Assembly: GCA_964436045.1 (NCBI GenBank)
Contig: CAYTBN010000004.1
Span: forward strand, 129,143 to 193,142
Reading direction: 5' to 3'
DNA from: CAYTBN01 sp964436045
Lineage (GTDB): Bacteria; Myxococcota_A; UBA796; UBA9615; CAYRNR01
DNA: 64,000 nt
Shown here: in pieces, positions 41,207 to 50,213 of the stretch
Numbering within the stretch: the first letter of the stretch is position 1
Layout: the number at the start of each line of letters is the position of its first letter
The notes under the pieces: generated by a model
The model's database searches: none
What the model saw: only the letters and a program-made list of their open reading frames with translations
What the model was told of the DNA's origin: nothing
Program-made: the position numbers and the translations under genes

Positions 41207-42526
41207 TCAGGGCGTGGGCGCGGGTGGCTCGAGCTCGGCCAGGGAGCGCTCGACGGCGTCCAGGTTGCGTTGCACCCGGTCGGCGTACCCGGATGCGGGG
41301 AAATCGTCCAGCAACGACCGAAGGATCGACTGCGCCGATTCCAGCAACGAGCGCCGCTCGACGGGATCGGCCGAGCGCTGGGCGGCGACGAATAGATCGC
41401 CGGCTCGCTTGCGCTCCTCGCGGACGAGGGTCTCGGTGGCCACGGCGGCTTGCTCGGCGGCCTGTTGCTCCCATTCGGTGCCTGCGAAGTCATCGAACAC
41501 CGCCGCCGCCTCCCGGAAGCGGTCCGCCCTCATCAGCGCGTGACTCTCCGACAGGGCGGCGACCCACTGGGCCTCGTAGGCCGCCGCCGTTTCGGCGGCC
41601 TCCGCGGCCTCGGCTGCAGCCTCCGCCGCCGCCTCGGCCTGGGCCAGGGCCTCCACACGCGCCACGGCGTCCGCCAGGGCCTGGGCCTCCCGGGCGGTCT
41701 CGGCATCCAGCGCCGCGGCGCTCACCTGCCGGGCGATGACGGCGGCCTCGTCCTCGGCCCCCGACTCCAGCAGCGCCCACCCCCGGGCCAGGCCGTTGCG
41801 CGCTGGAGTCTCCGGCAGCATCAGCAGCAGGTCGATCTCCTCGGCCATCAGCCGGGCGCGGTCCCCCACCTGGGCCATACGCTCGGGCGTGTCGGTCACC
41901 ATCGAGAACGCCTCGCGGGCCTCGTCGTAGCGCCCCTGGGCCAGCAGCCACAGGCCCGTCTCGTAGCGCAGTTCGACGGCCAGCGGGGCGGCGTCGGAAG
42001 CCGGCTCCAGGCGGTCGAGCAAGCTCTCAGCGGCCATCAGCGCCTCGTCGTAACGACCCGCGGCGGCCGCCTCGTGGGCGGTGACGACGAAGTCCTCGGC
42101 GCTCAGTTCGACCACGGGCGCCGGAAAGACCAGCGGCTGGTCGGGGGGCGCGGTCCGGGCTGCCCGTCCCACCCGGCGCAGGTACTCGGTGACGGCGTCG
42201 GCCTCCCGGGCACGGCCGAGCTCTTCGGGCAACGGAAGCTGCTGGATCAACTCGTCCAGCGATTGCCACAGGTCGACCGCCGCCAGGGCCAGGTCGCGGG
42301 CGACGCCCTCGCGGTGGCCGGCCTCCTTGTTGGCCTTGCGCAAGTTGTCCTGGATCTGGTGCCGCTCGAACAGGGGCTCGTAGACTCCAGGCGCGGCGTC
42401 GACCGAGTGCACGGTGCGGCAGCCGGTGGTCAGGCCCGAGAGGAGCATCGCTGCGGCGAGGAGCACGGCCGGGCAAGCCGACCGTGGCACCCGCGGCCAG
42501 GTGTCATGGCGAGGGGACATTCTCAT
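41207..42526 (-). CDS. Lipoprotein with TPR-like and coiled-coil regions
   Basis: ATG 42526 (ATG 42520 also possible) gives about 439 residues. The signal ends in LTTGC, a slightly unusual lipobox (Thr at -3). The mature part is almost all helical: hairpins reminiscent of TPR units (AHEAAAAGRYDEALMAAESL; YETGLWLLAQGRYDEAREAF) and a long Ala/Glu coiled coil (about 270-320). The C-terminal part contains LLDDFPASGYADRVQRNLDA, resembling YbgF/BamD-type repeats. It lies 63 bp after PBP1A and 61 bp before the kinase-FGE gene, so it may be a periplasmic helper for peptidoglycan synthesis, comparable in position to LpoA. That function is inference. Confidence 0.7.
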   Translation of the reverse strand: MRMSPRHDTWPRVPRSACPAVLLAAAMLLSGLTTGCRTVHSVDAAPGVYEPLFERHQIQDNLRKANKEAGHREGVARDLALAAVDLWQSLDELIQQLPLPEELGRAREADAVTEYLRRVGRAARTAPPDQPLVFPAPVVELSAEDFVVTAHEAAAAGRYDEALMAAESLLDRLEPASDAAPLAVELRYETGLWLLAQGRYDEAREAFSMVTDTPERMAQVGDRARLMAEEIDLLLMLPETPARNGLARGWALLESGAEDEAAVIARQVSAAALDAETAREAQALADAVARVEALAQAEAAAEAAAEAAEAAETAAAYEAQWVAALSESHALMRADRFREAAAVFDDFAGTEWEQQAAEQAAVATETLVREERKRAGDLFVAAQRSADPVERRSLLESAQSILRSLLDDFPASGYADRVQRNLDAVERSLAELEPPAPTP

Positions 42527-42589
42527 CGCTGGATCCAACGCATCTCCCGACCTCCGTGTTCCCTGACGGGGCCGTGGGGAAGAGCGATC

Positions 42590-45500
42590 CTACCAGCGAG
42601 CGAACTCGAAGGGGGCGAAGCGACCGCCGGACGCGGTGGGGTAGAGGGACACACCGGTCTCATCACCCTCGATGGGCAAGCCAGTGTCCGAGTCGACCTG
42701 CACCGGGCGGGCACCCTCGGGTATCGCCAGGGTGGGCTCCGCTGGCCGCTCGCCCGGGGCAGCCAGCAACACACCCTCGGCCGCGCCGATCCAGGCTGGC
42801 AAGCTGCCCGTCGCGCCCGCCAGGCGGATGGAACCCCGGGCCATCTTGCGGTTGTCGTCGAAGCCCACGTAGCTGGCCACGACCATCCCCTCGTCCAGGG
42901 ACCAGCCCCCATCGATGACGGCCGGGACGACCCCGGCGAAGGCGGCGTTGCGGAAGCTGTTGGTGGTGCCGGTCTTGCCCGCGACCGGCACGTCGGGGAA
43001 CGCACCCGCGGCCCGGCGGCCTGTGCCGTGGGTCACCACCCCGCGGAGGATCTGCCCCAGCTCCGCAGGGATACCCTCGGTGAGAACGCGGCGACGTCGG
43101 GGGGTGGCGCGGTAGATCGAGGTGCCGTCCCGCAGCCTGATCTCGGCGATCACGGCTGTGGGGCGCCGCCCGGCCGGATCGCGGCCGCCAAAGGTGATCG
43201 ACTCCCCGGTCTGCAGTCCCTGGTAGATCAAGGCCAGGTCCAGCAGGCTGATATCGCTGCTGCCCAGCGGGAGGCTGAGTCCGGTCGCCAGCTCGCTGGA
43301 GACACCGAGCTCCCCGGCCAGGGCGATCACATATCGCATCGAGACCAGTGTCCGGTAGTCCCGCACCAGGGCCAGCGTCGACAGCTGGTAGAGATCGGCG
43401 TCACCGAGCGCCTCCAGGCGGCTCTCGATGTCCGTGCGCAAGGTCGACAGGGTTGCCAGCGACAGCTGCCCGAGCACCAGCACCCGATCGTCGGACAGCA
43501 GGGCACCGCTGGCGGCGGCGGGGTCGGCCATCTCCGTCAGCCGCGATGCCTCCAGGGGCACCCAGCCCTCGCCCTCCGGCTCACCGCAGGACACCGCCGT
43601 GCGCCCGTCGGCCGCGCCCCAGTACAGATCGCCCAGCGACGACGGCGCGACGCCGCTGTCGACCGCGTCGCGCAGGGCACCCACCGAGCTGCGACACTCG
43701 TGGGCCCGCTCCTCGAGGTAGAGCATCGAACGCCGCAGGATCGCCCGTTTGTGGGGCTCGGACTGCCGTGCCCGCTCCGCGCCGAAGCGCAGGCCGTAGT
43801 GCAGCCGCCGCAGGGCGTCGGCTTCCTCCTCCCGCATGTCGAACAGCAGGTCAACGACCACATCGGACCGCGCCTGGTCGAACAGCCCCTCCCGCAACCG
43901 GTCCTCGGTGGGGACGACGCCCTCGGTGTCGCGGATGCGGAGGATGAAGTCCTCGCGGCTCTCGTCCGCCCGGCGCGTCAACCCCGCCAGCCGGGCCACC
44001 TCCTGGAACTGGACCTCGTTGAGGTGGTCGGTCAGATGGTACAGCAGCCAGACGCTGGCCAGGTTCTCGGAGTTGACCCCCGCCCACGCCAGACTCACCT
44101 GCTCCGGGCCCTGGTGATCCGGCCGCGGGAAGTAGAAGCTGCCCTCGAAGGGGAAGACGTCGCGCCGATTGTCCAGCTCGTCGGCCAGCGACCAACCCAG
44201 CTGCAGTGCCGCGGCGTACACCAGCGGCTTGAAGGTCGAGCCGAACTGGCGGCGGGCCTGGACCGCCCGGTTGAAGTCGCGGTTGGTGTTGCCCCCCACC
44301 ATCGCCCGGACCTGACCCTCGTCCAGCACGAGCAGCGCACCTTGCAGCTCGGTGAGGTACTCCACGTCCAGCAGCAGCTCGTCGCCCTCCCGCTCCCTGA
44401 CGGACACCCACAGCCCGCTGCCCGGCAGGACGTTGTCCAGCAGCGCAGTGGTCTCGGCGCGGCTGGCCTCCGCCCATCTGTTGCGGCGGTCGCTGCGCTC
44501 GAGGAGGGTCGCCAGCCGCGTGCAGCCATCGGCGTCCACCGTGCCGGTCCGCCCGCCGCCCAGGTCGACCGTCAGGGTGCGGGCGGCCGCGTCGATCCCC
44601 GCCACCACCCCCTCGTGGAAGCTGTGGCGCCGCACGTCGGAGTCGGCGACCGGTTTGAGGTCCCCCCCATCGCGCAGCACCACGGCCAGCGTCACCCCTT
44701 CGAGGGGAATCCCGACCTCGGTCAGGTGGTGGCGCAGCCCGTAGAGGGCCTCGTCCTGGATCTCCTGGTCGAAGGTCGTGACGATCTCGATGCCCGCGGT
44801 GGATGGATTGTCGATCCCGTGTTCGGCCAGCAGCTGCAGGAACTGCTCGTCCCCCAGCTGGGCCGCCACCGTCTCGAGGACCACGCTGTAGGGATACCGG
44901 AAACGCCCCCGCTCGAAGGGCAGCTCCCGGCTGGCGAGGACGTCCCGCTCGTCGGGGGTGATGTAGCCCTCCTCGGCCATCCGCCGCAGCACGTACTGGG
45001 TCCGGTCGTGGGCCCGCTCCCGCGCCCGCTCGCGCTTCTCCGCGCTGTCGGAGAGGAAGGGGTCGTACCGCGTCGGCGACTGGACGACCCCCGCCAGGAA
45101 GGCGCACTCCAGGGTGTCGAGCTCGTGCATCTGCTTGTCGAAGAAGTAGCGAGCGGCAATGCCGAGGCCGCGACCGTTGCCGTTGACGTAGAACTGGTTC
45201 GAGTAGAACTCGAGGATGTCCTCCTTGGTGAAGTGATGCTCCAGCCGCAGGGCGTTGAGGGCCTCGCGAGCCTTGTCCGGGACACTGAGCGCCCGCTGCT
45301 CGAAGAACAGGTTCTCGGCGGTCTGCTGGGTCAGCGTCGAGCCGCCCTCGACCACCCGGCCTGCTTCGATGTTGTGCTTCATCGCCCGGGAGAAACCGAT
45401 CCAGTCGATGCCATGGTGCTGGAAGAAGCGCTTGTCCTCGGCGGCGACCAGCGCATGGACGAAGTCCTGGGGGATCTCGTCGTAGGGCACGTACTGGCGA

Positions 45501-45841
45501 TGGTCCTCGTCGAAGAACACGCCCAGCTTGGTCTGTCCGTCCCGGTAGTAGACCTGGGTCTCCTGGGAGATGGCCCCCAGGATCCAGGCCCGTTCCATGT
45601 GGTTGCCCGGGTTGTCGACCACGTAGTGGCGGTAGAGGAACGCGCAGGCCAGCAGGCAGGTCCCCAGCAGGACCAGCGCGAAGGTCAACCGGCGCTTGAG
45701 CCGCTGCCAGAACGAGGGCCGCGACTTCCGGCGGGACCGGCGCCTGGCCGGTGCCTTCTTGCGTTTCGGGGCGGTCGAAGACCGGGTCCGGGGTTTCTTC
45801 GCCGTGGACGCGGGTTTTTTCTTGCGCGTCGTCGGGCTCAC
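42590..45841 (-). CDS. mrcA: Class A penicillin-binding protein (PBP1A-type), enlarged transpeptidase region
   Basis: GTG 45841 overlaps the glycosyltransferase stop (GTGA); 1083 residues. A very basic cytoplasmic tail (RKKKPASTAKKPRTR) precedes the membrane helix (LTFALVLLGTCLLACAFLY). GT51 motifs are VAAEDKRFFQHHGIDW (about 135) and VEGGSTLTQQ (about 168). The transpeptidase has FGSTFKPL (Ser about 534), VNSEN (SxN, about 588) and VAGKTGTTN (KTG, about 956). The SxN-KTG distance is about 370 residues against about 190 in E. coli PBP1a, so extra helical sequence is inserted there. It polymerises and cross-links peptidoglycan. The following lipoprotein and kinase genes may modulate it. Confidence 0.93.
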   Translation of the reverse strand: MSPTTRKKKPASTAKKPRTRSSTAPKRKKAPARRRSRRKSRPSFWQRLKRRLTFALVLLGTCLLACAFLYRHYVVDNPGNHMERAWILGAISQETQVYYRDGQTKLGVFFDEDHRQYVPYDEIPQDFVHALVAAEDKRFFQHHGIDWIGFSRAMKHNIEAGRVVEGGSTLTQQTAENLFFEQRALSVPDKAREALNALRLEHHFTKEDILEFYSNQFYVNGNGRGLGIAARYFFDKQMHELDTLECAFLAGVVQSPTRYDPFLSDSAEKRERARERAHDRTQYVLRRMAEEGYITPDERDVLASRELPFERGRFRYPYSVVLETVAAQLGDEQFLQLLAEHGIDNPSTAGIEIVTTFDQEIQDEALYGLRHHLTEVGIPLEGVTLAVVLRDGGDLKPVADSDVRRHSFHEGVVAGIDAAARTLTVDLGGGRTGTVDADGCTRLATLLERSDRRNRWAEASRAETTALLDNVLPGSGLWVSVREREGDELLLDVEYLTELQGALLVLDEGQVRAMVGGNTNRDFNRAVQARRQFGSTFKPLVYAAALQLGWSLADELDNRRDVFPFEGSFYFPRPDHQGPEQVSLAWAGVNSENLASVWLLYHLTDHLNEVQFQEVARLAGLTRRADESREDFILRIRDTEGVVPTEDRLREGLFDQARSDVVVDLLFDMREEEADALRRLHYGLRFGAERARQSEPHKRAILRRSMLYLEERAHECRSSVGALRDAVDSGVAPSSLGDLYWGAADGRTAVSCGEPEGEGWVPLEASRLTEMADPAAASGALLSDDRVLVLGQLSLATLSTLRTDIESRLEALGDADLYQLSTLALVRDYRTLVSMRYVIALAGELGVSSELATGLSLPLGSSDISLLDLALIYQGLQTGESITFGGRDPAGRRPTAVIAEIRLRDGTSIYRATPRRRRVLTEGIPAELGQILRGVVTHGTGRRAAGAFPDVPVAGKTGTTNSFRNAAFAGVVPAVIDGGWSLDEGMVVASYVGFDDNRKMARGSIRLAGATGSLPAWIGAAEGVLLAAPGERPAEPTLAIPEGARPVQVDSDTGLPIEGDETGVSLYPTASGGRFAPFEFARW

Positions 45842-47007
45842 GGGCGCGCCTTCCGGCTGCCCCCGGCAGCGATCTGCCGGTAGATCGACTCCACCTCGCG
45901 GTAGTTGTCCTCGTCCCTGTTCTGCAGCGCGGCCTCCCTCGCGGCCCTTCTCAACCGCTCCTGATCCGGATGGTCGAGAAACGCCCGCACCGCGTTCACC
46001 ATTCCCTCGACATCCTCGGGATCATCGATGATGGAGACCGATTCACAGCTCCTGAGCACCTCGGCGGCGCCGTTGGTTCCGGTGGTCACCACGGGAACCT
46101 CGGAGGCCAGCGCCTCGAGGGTGACGTTGGCGAAGGGGTCGTAGCGCGTCGGCAGCAGCAGCAGGTCGGCGGTGGCGTAGACCCGCTCGATCCGGTCGAG
46201 CACACCGGTCAGGTGGACCTGCTCCAGCACACCGAGCTGCTGCGCCAGCCCCATGAATCGTTCGAATCGCCGGTCGTGGCCCACCACCAGCAACTTGAGG
46301 TCGGAACGCTCCTGCAGCGCCCCCAGGACGCGGATGGCGCTGTCCAAACCCTTGCGTTCGAAGTCGCCGCCCACGAACAGCATCACCGTGTCCTCGGGGA
46401 CCAGGTGGAACTCCTCGCGGGCTTCCAGGAAGAACAGCCGCCGGTTCTTGGGGTGGAAGCGCTGGGTGTCCACGCCATTGTGGGCCACCTGCAGCAGCCC
46501 CTCGCGGACCGGGTAATGGGTCTCGAGCTCCTGGCGACAGCGGGCGCTGACCACCATCAGCTTGCGGGTCGCCGGATCGGAGAGCTGGCGCCGCTCGATC
46601 CAGAGCATCAGCCATTGCCGGGGGTCGAAGCGTAGCCGGAACCGCTCCCAGGCGGTCTTCGCCCGCGCCAGCAGACCCAGGAAATAGGCCTTGTGACACC
46701 CACCGCCCGCGCGCAGCAGGTGGTGTCCGGTGGTCCGGCCGAAGCCGTGGACCACATCGAAGTCCGCCGGTTTTATGTTCCTGATGGCCGACAGCCAGAA
46801 GCCGAGCACCTTGACGAATCCGCCCAGGCGCGGGATGCGGAGCTTGTGGAACTTGATGCCGCGGATGCCCGAGAGGACCGGGTCCACCTTGTCACAGAAG
46901 ACGTGGACCTCGTGCTCGCGATCGGCGAGGTAACACGCCAGCCCGACCAGATAGCGCTCCGTCCCGCCGCGCAACGTGAACTGCTTGTGGACCAGCGCGA
47001 TCTTCAT
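45838..47007 (-). CDS. GT4-family glycosyltransferase, WaaG-like (LPS core)
   Basis: ATG 47007 gives 389 residues; the frame beyond is non-homologous. GT-B fold signatures: IALVHKQFTLRGGTERYLVG (N-terminal GG loop), VVHGFGRTTGHHLLRAGGG, VVSARCRQELETHY, VAHNGVDTQRFHP, FVGGDFERKGLDSAI, and the nucleotide-sugar EX7E-type region LLLPTRYDPFANVTLEALAS with PVVTTGTNGAAEVL. It resembles WaaG-type glucosyltransferases that extend the inner LPS core in the cytoplasm. The stop overlaps the PBP1A start, tying LPS-type and peptidoglycan genes into one operon. Confidence 0.88.
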   Translation of the reverse strand: MKIALVHKQFTLRGGTERYLVGLACYLADREHEVHVFCDKVDPVLSGIRGIKFHKLRIPRLGGFVKVLGFWLSAIRNIKPADFDVVHGFGRTTGHHLLRAGGGCHKAYFLGLLARAKTAWERFRLRFDPRQWLMLWIERRQLSDPATRKLMVVSARCRQELETHYPVREGLLQVAHNGVDTQRFHPKNRRLFFLEAREEFHLVPEDTVMLFVGGDFERKGLDSAIRVLGALQERSDLKLLVVGHDRRFERFMGLAQQLGVLEQVHLTGVLDRIERVYATADLLLLPTRYDPFANVTLEALASEVPVVTTGTNGAAEVLRSCESVSIIDDPEDVEGMVNAVRAFLDHPDQERLRRAAREAALQNRDEDNYREVESIYRQIAAGGSRKARP

Positions 47008-47069
47008 CGGGGACCGATGATGGAGGCGCGGGCCGGAGCGGTCAAGGTGGGGCGGGGCGGGGGAGAACG

Positions 47070-47143
47070 TGGAGGCGCCGACCGGATTCGAACCGGTGAT
47101 AGAGATTTTGCAGACCTCTGCCTTACCACTTGGCGACGGCGCC
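47070..47143 (-). tRNA. tRNA-Cys (anticodon GCA)
   Basis: 74 nt with encoded CCA. The acceptor GGCGCCG/CGGCGCC pairs fully, the D-arm is GCC-AAGTGGTAA-GGC, the anticodon arm GAGGT-CTGCAAA-ATCTC carries GCA, and the T-arm is ACCGG-TTCGAAT-CCGGT; the discriminator is T, as expected for tRNA-Cys. A TTGACA promoter lies 31 nt upstream. Confidence 0.96.
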
Positions 47144-47174
47144 CCATCGCACTGGACCCGGACGGGTCGGGGAG

Positions 47175-47202
47175 AGAATACCCCTGAACGCCGGACTGTC
47201 AA
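47175..47202 (-). promoter_or_regulatory. Promoter of tRNA-Cys
   Basis: Minus-strand TTGACA (47202-47197), 16 bp, TATTCT (47180-47175), 31 nt before the mature 5' end. It could also feed into the GT4-PBP1A operon, since no terminator is visible between. Confidence 0.6.
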
Positions 47203-47247
47203 GCACCCGAGGTGGAAGGATGGCCGGCGACGAGCCATAGTGGGGGC

Positions 47248-47994
47248 GTGCCGAGAGCCAAGCTCAGCGTCACCATCGTGGCCCAGGACGAGGAGGACCG
47301 TCTGGAACCGGCGATCCGCTCCGTCGACTGGGCCGACGAGGTCCTGGTCGTGGACGGCGGGAGCACCGACCGCACGCCGGAGCTCGCGCGCGGCGCGGGC
47401 GCGCGGGTGATCGACCACCCGTGGCGGGGGTACGCGGCCCAGAAGAACGTGGCCCGCGAGGCGGCGACCCACGACTGGGTGCTGGGGCTGGATGCGGACG
47501 AGCGCGTCAGCCCCGAACTGGGGGTCGCCATCCGGGGAGCGCTGGCGAACCCGGGCCAACATCATGGCTTCGCCTGCAACCGGCGGAACCACTACCTGGG
47601 GAGACCGATCCGCTGGTGCGGATGGTATCCGGACCGGCGGGTGCGCCTGTTCCACCGGAGGCACGCAGCCTGGGTCGGGCCCGATCCCCACGACACGGTG
47701 GACGTCGACGGCTCCGTCGGGCCGCTGGACGGGGACCTGCTGCACGACTCCTACCGCAGCCTCGCCGACCATCGACGGGCCATCGAGCGCCTGGCTGCGA
47801 GCTGGGCGGCCAGCGCCGCGGCGGACGGACGGCGGACGCGCCCCTGGGATCTGACACTGCGACCTGCAGCGCACTTCCTGAAGAACTACCTGCTGCGGCT
47901 GGGGTTCCTCGAAGGTCGCGCTGGGGTCCTGATCTGCGCGATGGGTGCCCTCCACGTGTTCACCAAGTACCGGGAGCTGGGGCGAACCCGGTAG
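47248..47994 (+). CDS. GT2-family glycosyltransferase, WaaE/KdtX-like
   Basis: GTG 47248 gives 248 residues, typical of WaaE. GT-A motifs: LSVTIVAQDEEDRLEPAIRS (start), VLVVDGGSTDRTPELA, and the DxD-type DWVLGLDADERVSPEL. Then YLGRPIRWCGWYPDRRVRLF and the C-terminal HFLKNYLLRLGFLEGRAGV, characteristic of the family that adds glucose or a related sugar to the LPS inner core. It is divergent from tRNA-Cys and the WaaG-like gene, completing an LPS-core locus. A 179-bp gap separates it from exbB. Confidence 0.88.
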   Translation: MPRAKLSVTIVAQDEEDRLEPAIRSVDWADEVLVVDGGSTDRTPELARGAGARVIDHPWRGYAAQKNVAREAATHDWVLGLDADERVSPELGVAIRGALANPGQHHGFACNRRNHYLGRPIRWCGWYPDRRVRLFHRRHAAWVGPDPHDTVDVDGSVGPLDGDLLHDSYRSLADHRRAIERLAASWAASAAADGRRTRPWDLTLRPAAHFLKNYLLRLGFLEGRAGVLICAMGALHVFTKYRELGRTR

Positions 47995-48173
47995 ATCCCG
48001 GGCCCCCGAATCCCGCCGGCCCTTGCCTCCGCGACCTTTCGGGGGCGTTCACCCTTGCAGGCGCCGGAATACCACCCTTGCGCGCGGGTCCTCTTATCTG
48101 CTACCTAAGTTTTCGGGGAGGCAGGTTGGGGCCATCATCGCCCCTCACCGCCCGCAGCTGCCGAGGAGACACT

Positions 48174-48818
48174 ATGTCGAGCAACGCTGAGGATCTGCTG
48201 ATGCACCTGTTCCTGGGTGTGGGGGCCAGGTGGGTCTTGTGGCTGCTGATCATCCTGTCGGTGCTCCTGCTGATGATCGTGGTCGAGCGGTTCATCTTCT
48301 TCGCGCGCAACCGTGCGGACTTCGCCAAGCTCTCGACACGGATCAACGATCTGATGGCGTCCGGAGACCTGGGGCGTTTCCAGAAGGAGATCGAGCCGTT
48401 CAAGGGGGTGGAGGCGTTGGTTCTCCGCCGATCGCTGCAGTCCGCCGAGCGCGGCGCGGGCGCGGTCGAGGAGGTGATGGATGGCGCGCTGTCCATGGAG
48501 CGGGTCCGGATGGAGCGCGGTCTGACTTTCCTGGGGACGGTGGGGGCCAACGCGCCCTTCATCGGCCTGCTGGGCACGGTGCTCGGCATCATCCGCGCGT
48601 TCCGCGACCTGAGCAGCTCCATCGGTGAGGCCCAGGGCGCGTCCGCGGTGATGGCGGGACTGTCCGAGGCCCTCGTGGCCACGGCCGCCGGCCTGTTCGT
48701 GGCCATCCCGGCGGTGGTCGCCTACAACTACTTCCAGCGCCACATCAAGTCGGTCGTCAGCAACGCGGGCAGCATGAACCGCTTCGTGCTGTCCCAGATC
48801 CGCAACGACGGGAGCTGA
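48174..48818 (+). CDS. exbB: MotA/TolQ/ExbB proton-channel family protein
   Basis: ATG 48174 with GAGGAG upstream; 214 residues. Three helices: VLWLLIILSVLLLMIVVERF (about 20-39), FLGTVGANAPFIGLLGTVLGII (about 121-142) and ALVATAAGLFVAIPAVVAYNYF (about 164-185). The conserved ExbB/TolQ words APFIGLLGTVxGI and ATAxGLxVAIPA are intact. With ExbD it forms the proton-driven motor energising TonB; relatives (AglR/TolQ) drive Myxococcus gliding and Nfs transport. It is first in a five-gene operon with exbD, tonB, a receptor and a lipoprotein. ExbB is favoured over TolQ because tonB follows. Confidence 0.92.
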   Translation: MSSNAEDLLMHLFLGVGARWVLWLLIILSVLLLMIVVERFIFFARNRADFAKLSTRINDLMASGDLGRFQKEIEPFKGVEALVLRRSLQSAERGAGAVEEVMDGALSMERVRMERGLTFLGTVGANAPFIGLLGTVLGIIRAFRDLSSSIGEAQGASAVMAGLSEALVATAAGLFVAIPAVVAYNYFQRHIKSVVSNAGSMNRFVLSQIRNDGS

Positions 48819-48824
48819 GCGGCG

Positions 48825-49297
<473 letters not shown>

Positions 49298-49298
<1 letters not shown>

Positions 49299-50155
49299 TG
49301 GTTCAAGGCGGTCCGCTGCGGGTGGTCGAGGGAGGACGGCAGGACACGTCCGCCACCAGCGGCCCGGCCCGGCCCCCGCCGCTCCCGGTCATCCCGCCGC
49401 GCAAGTCGATCCTCCCGTGGCTGCTGCTCGGCGCCTTCCTGTCGGTGACCTTCCACTGCGGGTTGCTCACACTGGCGCTGCTGGCGCCCACGCTGATCAA
49501 GGATCGCGAGGACACCATCGTCCAGATGCTGGTCTACGAGACCGTACCGGAGGTCGAGGAGCAGAAGGAGCCCGAGCCGGAGGTGGAGCCGGAGCCCGAG
49601 GTGGAGCCGGAGCCCGAGGTGGAGCCCGAGCCGGAGGTGGTGGACTACCAGGACGTCGTGGCCGCCGAGGAGGCGCCGCCAGCGGACGCCCAGCCCTCGG
49701 ACGCCCAGCCCTCGGACGAACCTTCCTCCGCGCCGGTCTTCGGCGTCAGCATGTCATCCACGGTCTCCAACGGCTCCAGCTGGGGGCTGCAGGTGGGCAA
49801 CACCGTGGCGATCAAGCCCGAGGACTCGGCTCCGGTCGAGGATCCGGCCGAACTGACGCCGGTGGTGGCCTACCAGTTCATCGAGCGCGAGCCGGTGGTG
49901 ATCAAGCGCTTCGAGCCCGCCTACCCCGAGGGTCCCAAGGCTGCCGGCATCGAAGGCGACGTCCTGCTGTACCTCACCATCGACGCGGAGGGCGCCGTGA
50001 CCGACGCCAAGGTGGTCCGCGGTCCCCACCCGGAGCTGAACGAGGCGGCCCGCAAGGCGATGTTCAAGCACCGGTTCCGGCCCGCGACCAAGGGCGGCCG
50101 GAACGTGGTCGTCGAGCGCTTCCCCTACCAGTTCACCTGGATCATCGAGGAGTGA
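49298..50155 (+). CDS. tonB: TonB energy-transducing protein
   Basis: 285 residues from ATG 49298. One membrane helix (about 41-64, WLLLGAFLSVTFHCGLLTLAL) with a His in the helix, as in TonB. An EPEV/EPEP-repeat linker (about 91-112) spans the periplasm. The C-terminal TonB domain (about 200-285) contains FEPAYPEGPKAAGIEGDVLL, YLTIDAEGAVTDAKVVRG and RKAMFKHRFRPATKGG. TonB contacts the TonB box of outer-membrane receptors. A receptor gene follows 58 bp downstream and is the likely dedicated client. A middle segment (SVSNGSSWGLQVG-like) is of unknown role. Confidence 0.94.
49570..49639 (+). repeat. 18-bp tandem repeat encoding the Glu-Pro linker of TonB
   Basis: GAGCCGGAGCCCGAGGTG-type units in at least three near-identical copies encode EPEPEV repeats. 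The linker length, and hence reach of TonB across the periplasm, can change by repeat number. Confidence 0.75.
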
Positions 50156-50213
50156 CTCGCTGGCGCGCCCGCGCGCGGTGGGCGACAATGGTGCGCCGTC
50201 GCGGCCTGCGCCC

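Noticed and set aside
41450..45883. 1477-codon open frame on the plus strand
   Set aside because: It is antisense to the PBP1A and lipoprotein genes, whose catalytic motifs are intact. Its translation is a Val/Gly/Arg/Gln/His mixture without domains, the usual shadow of GC-rich coding DNA.
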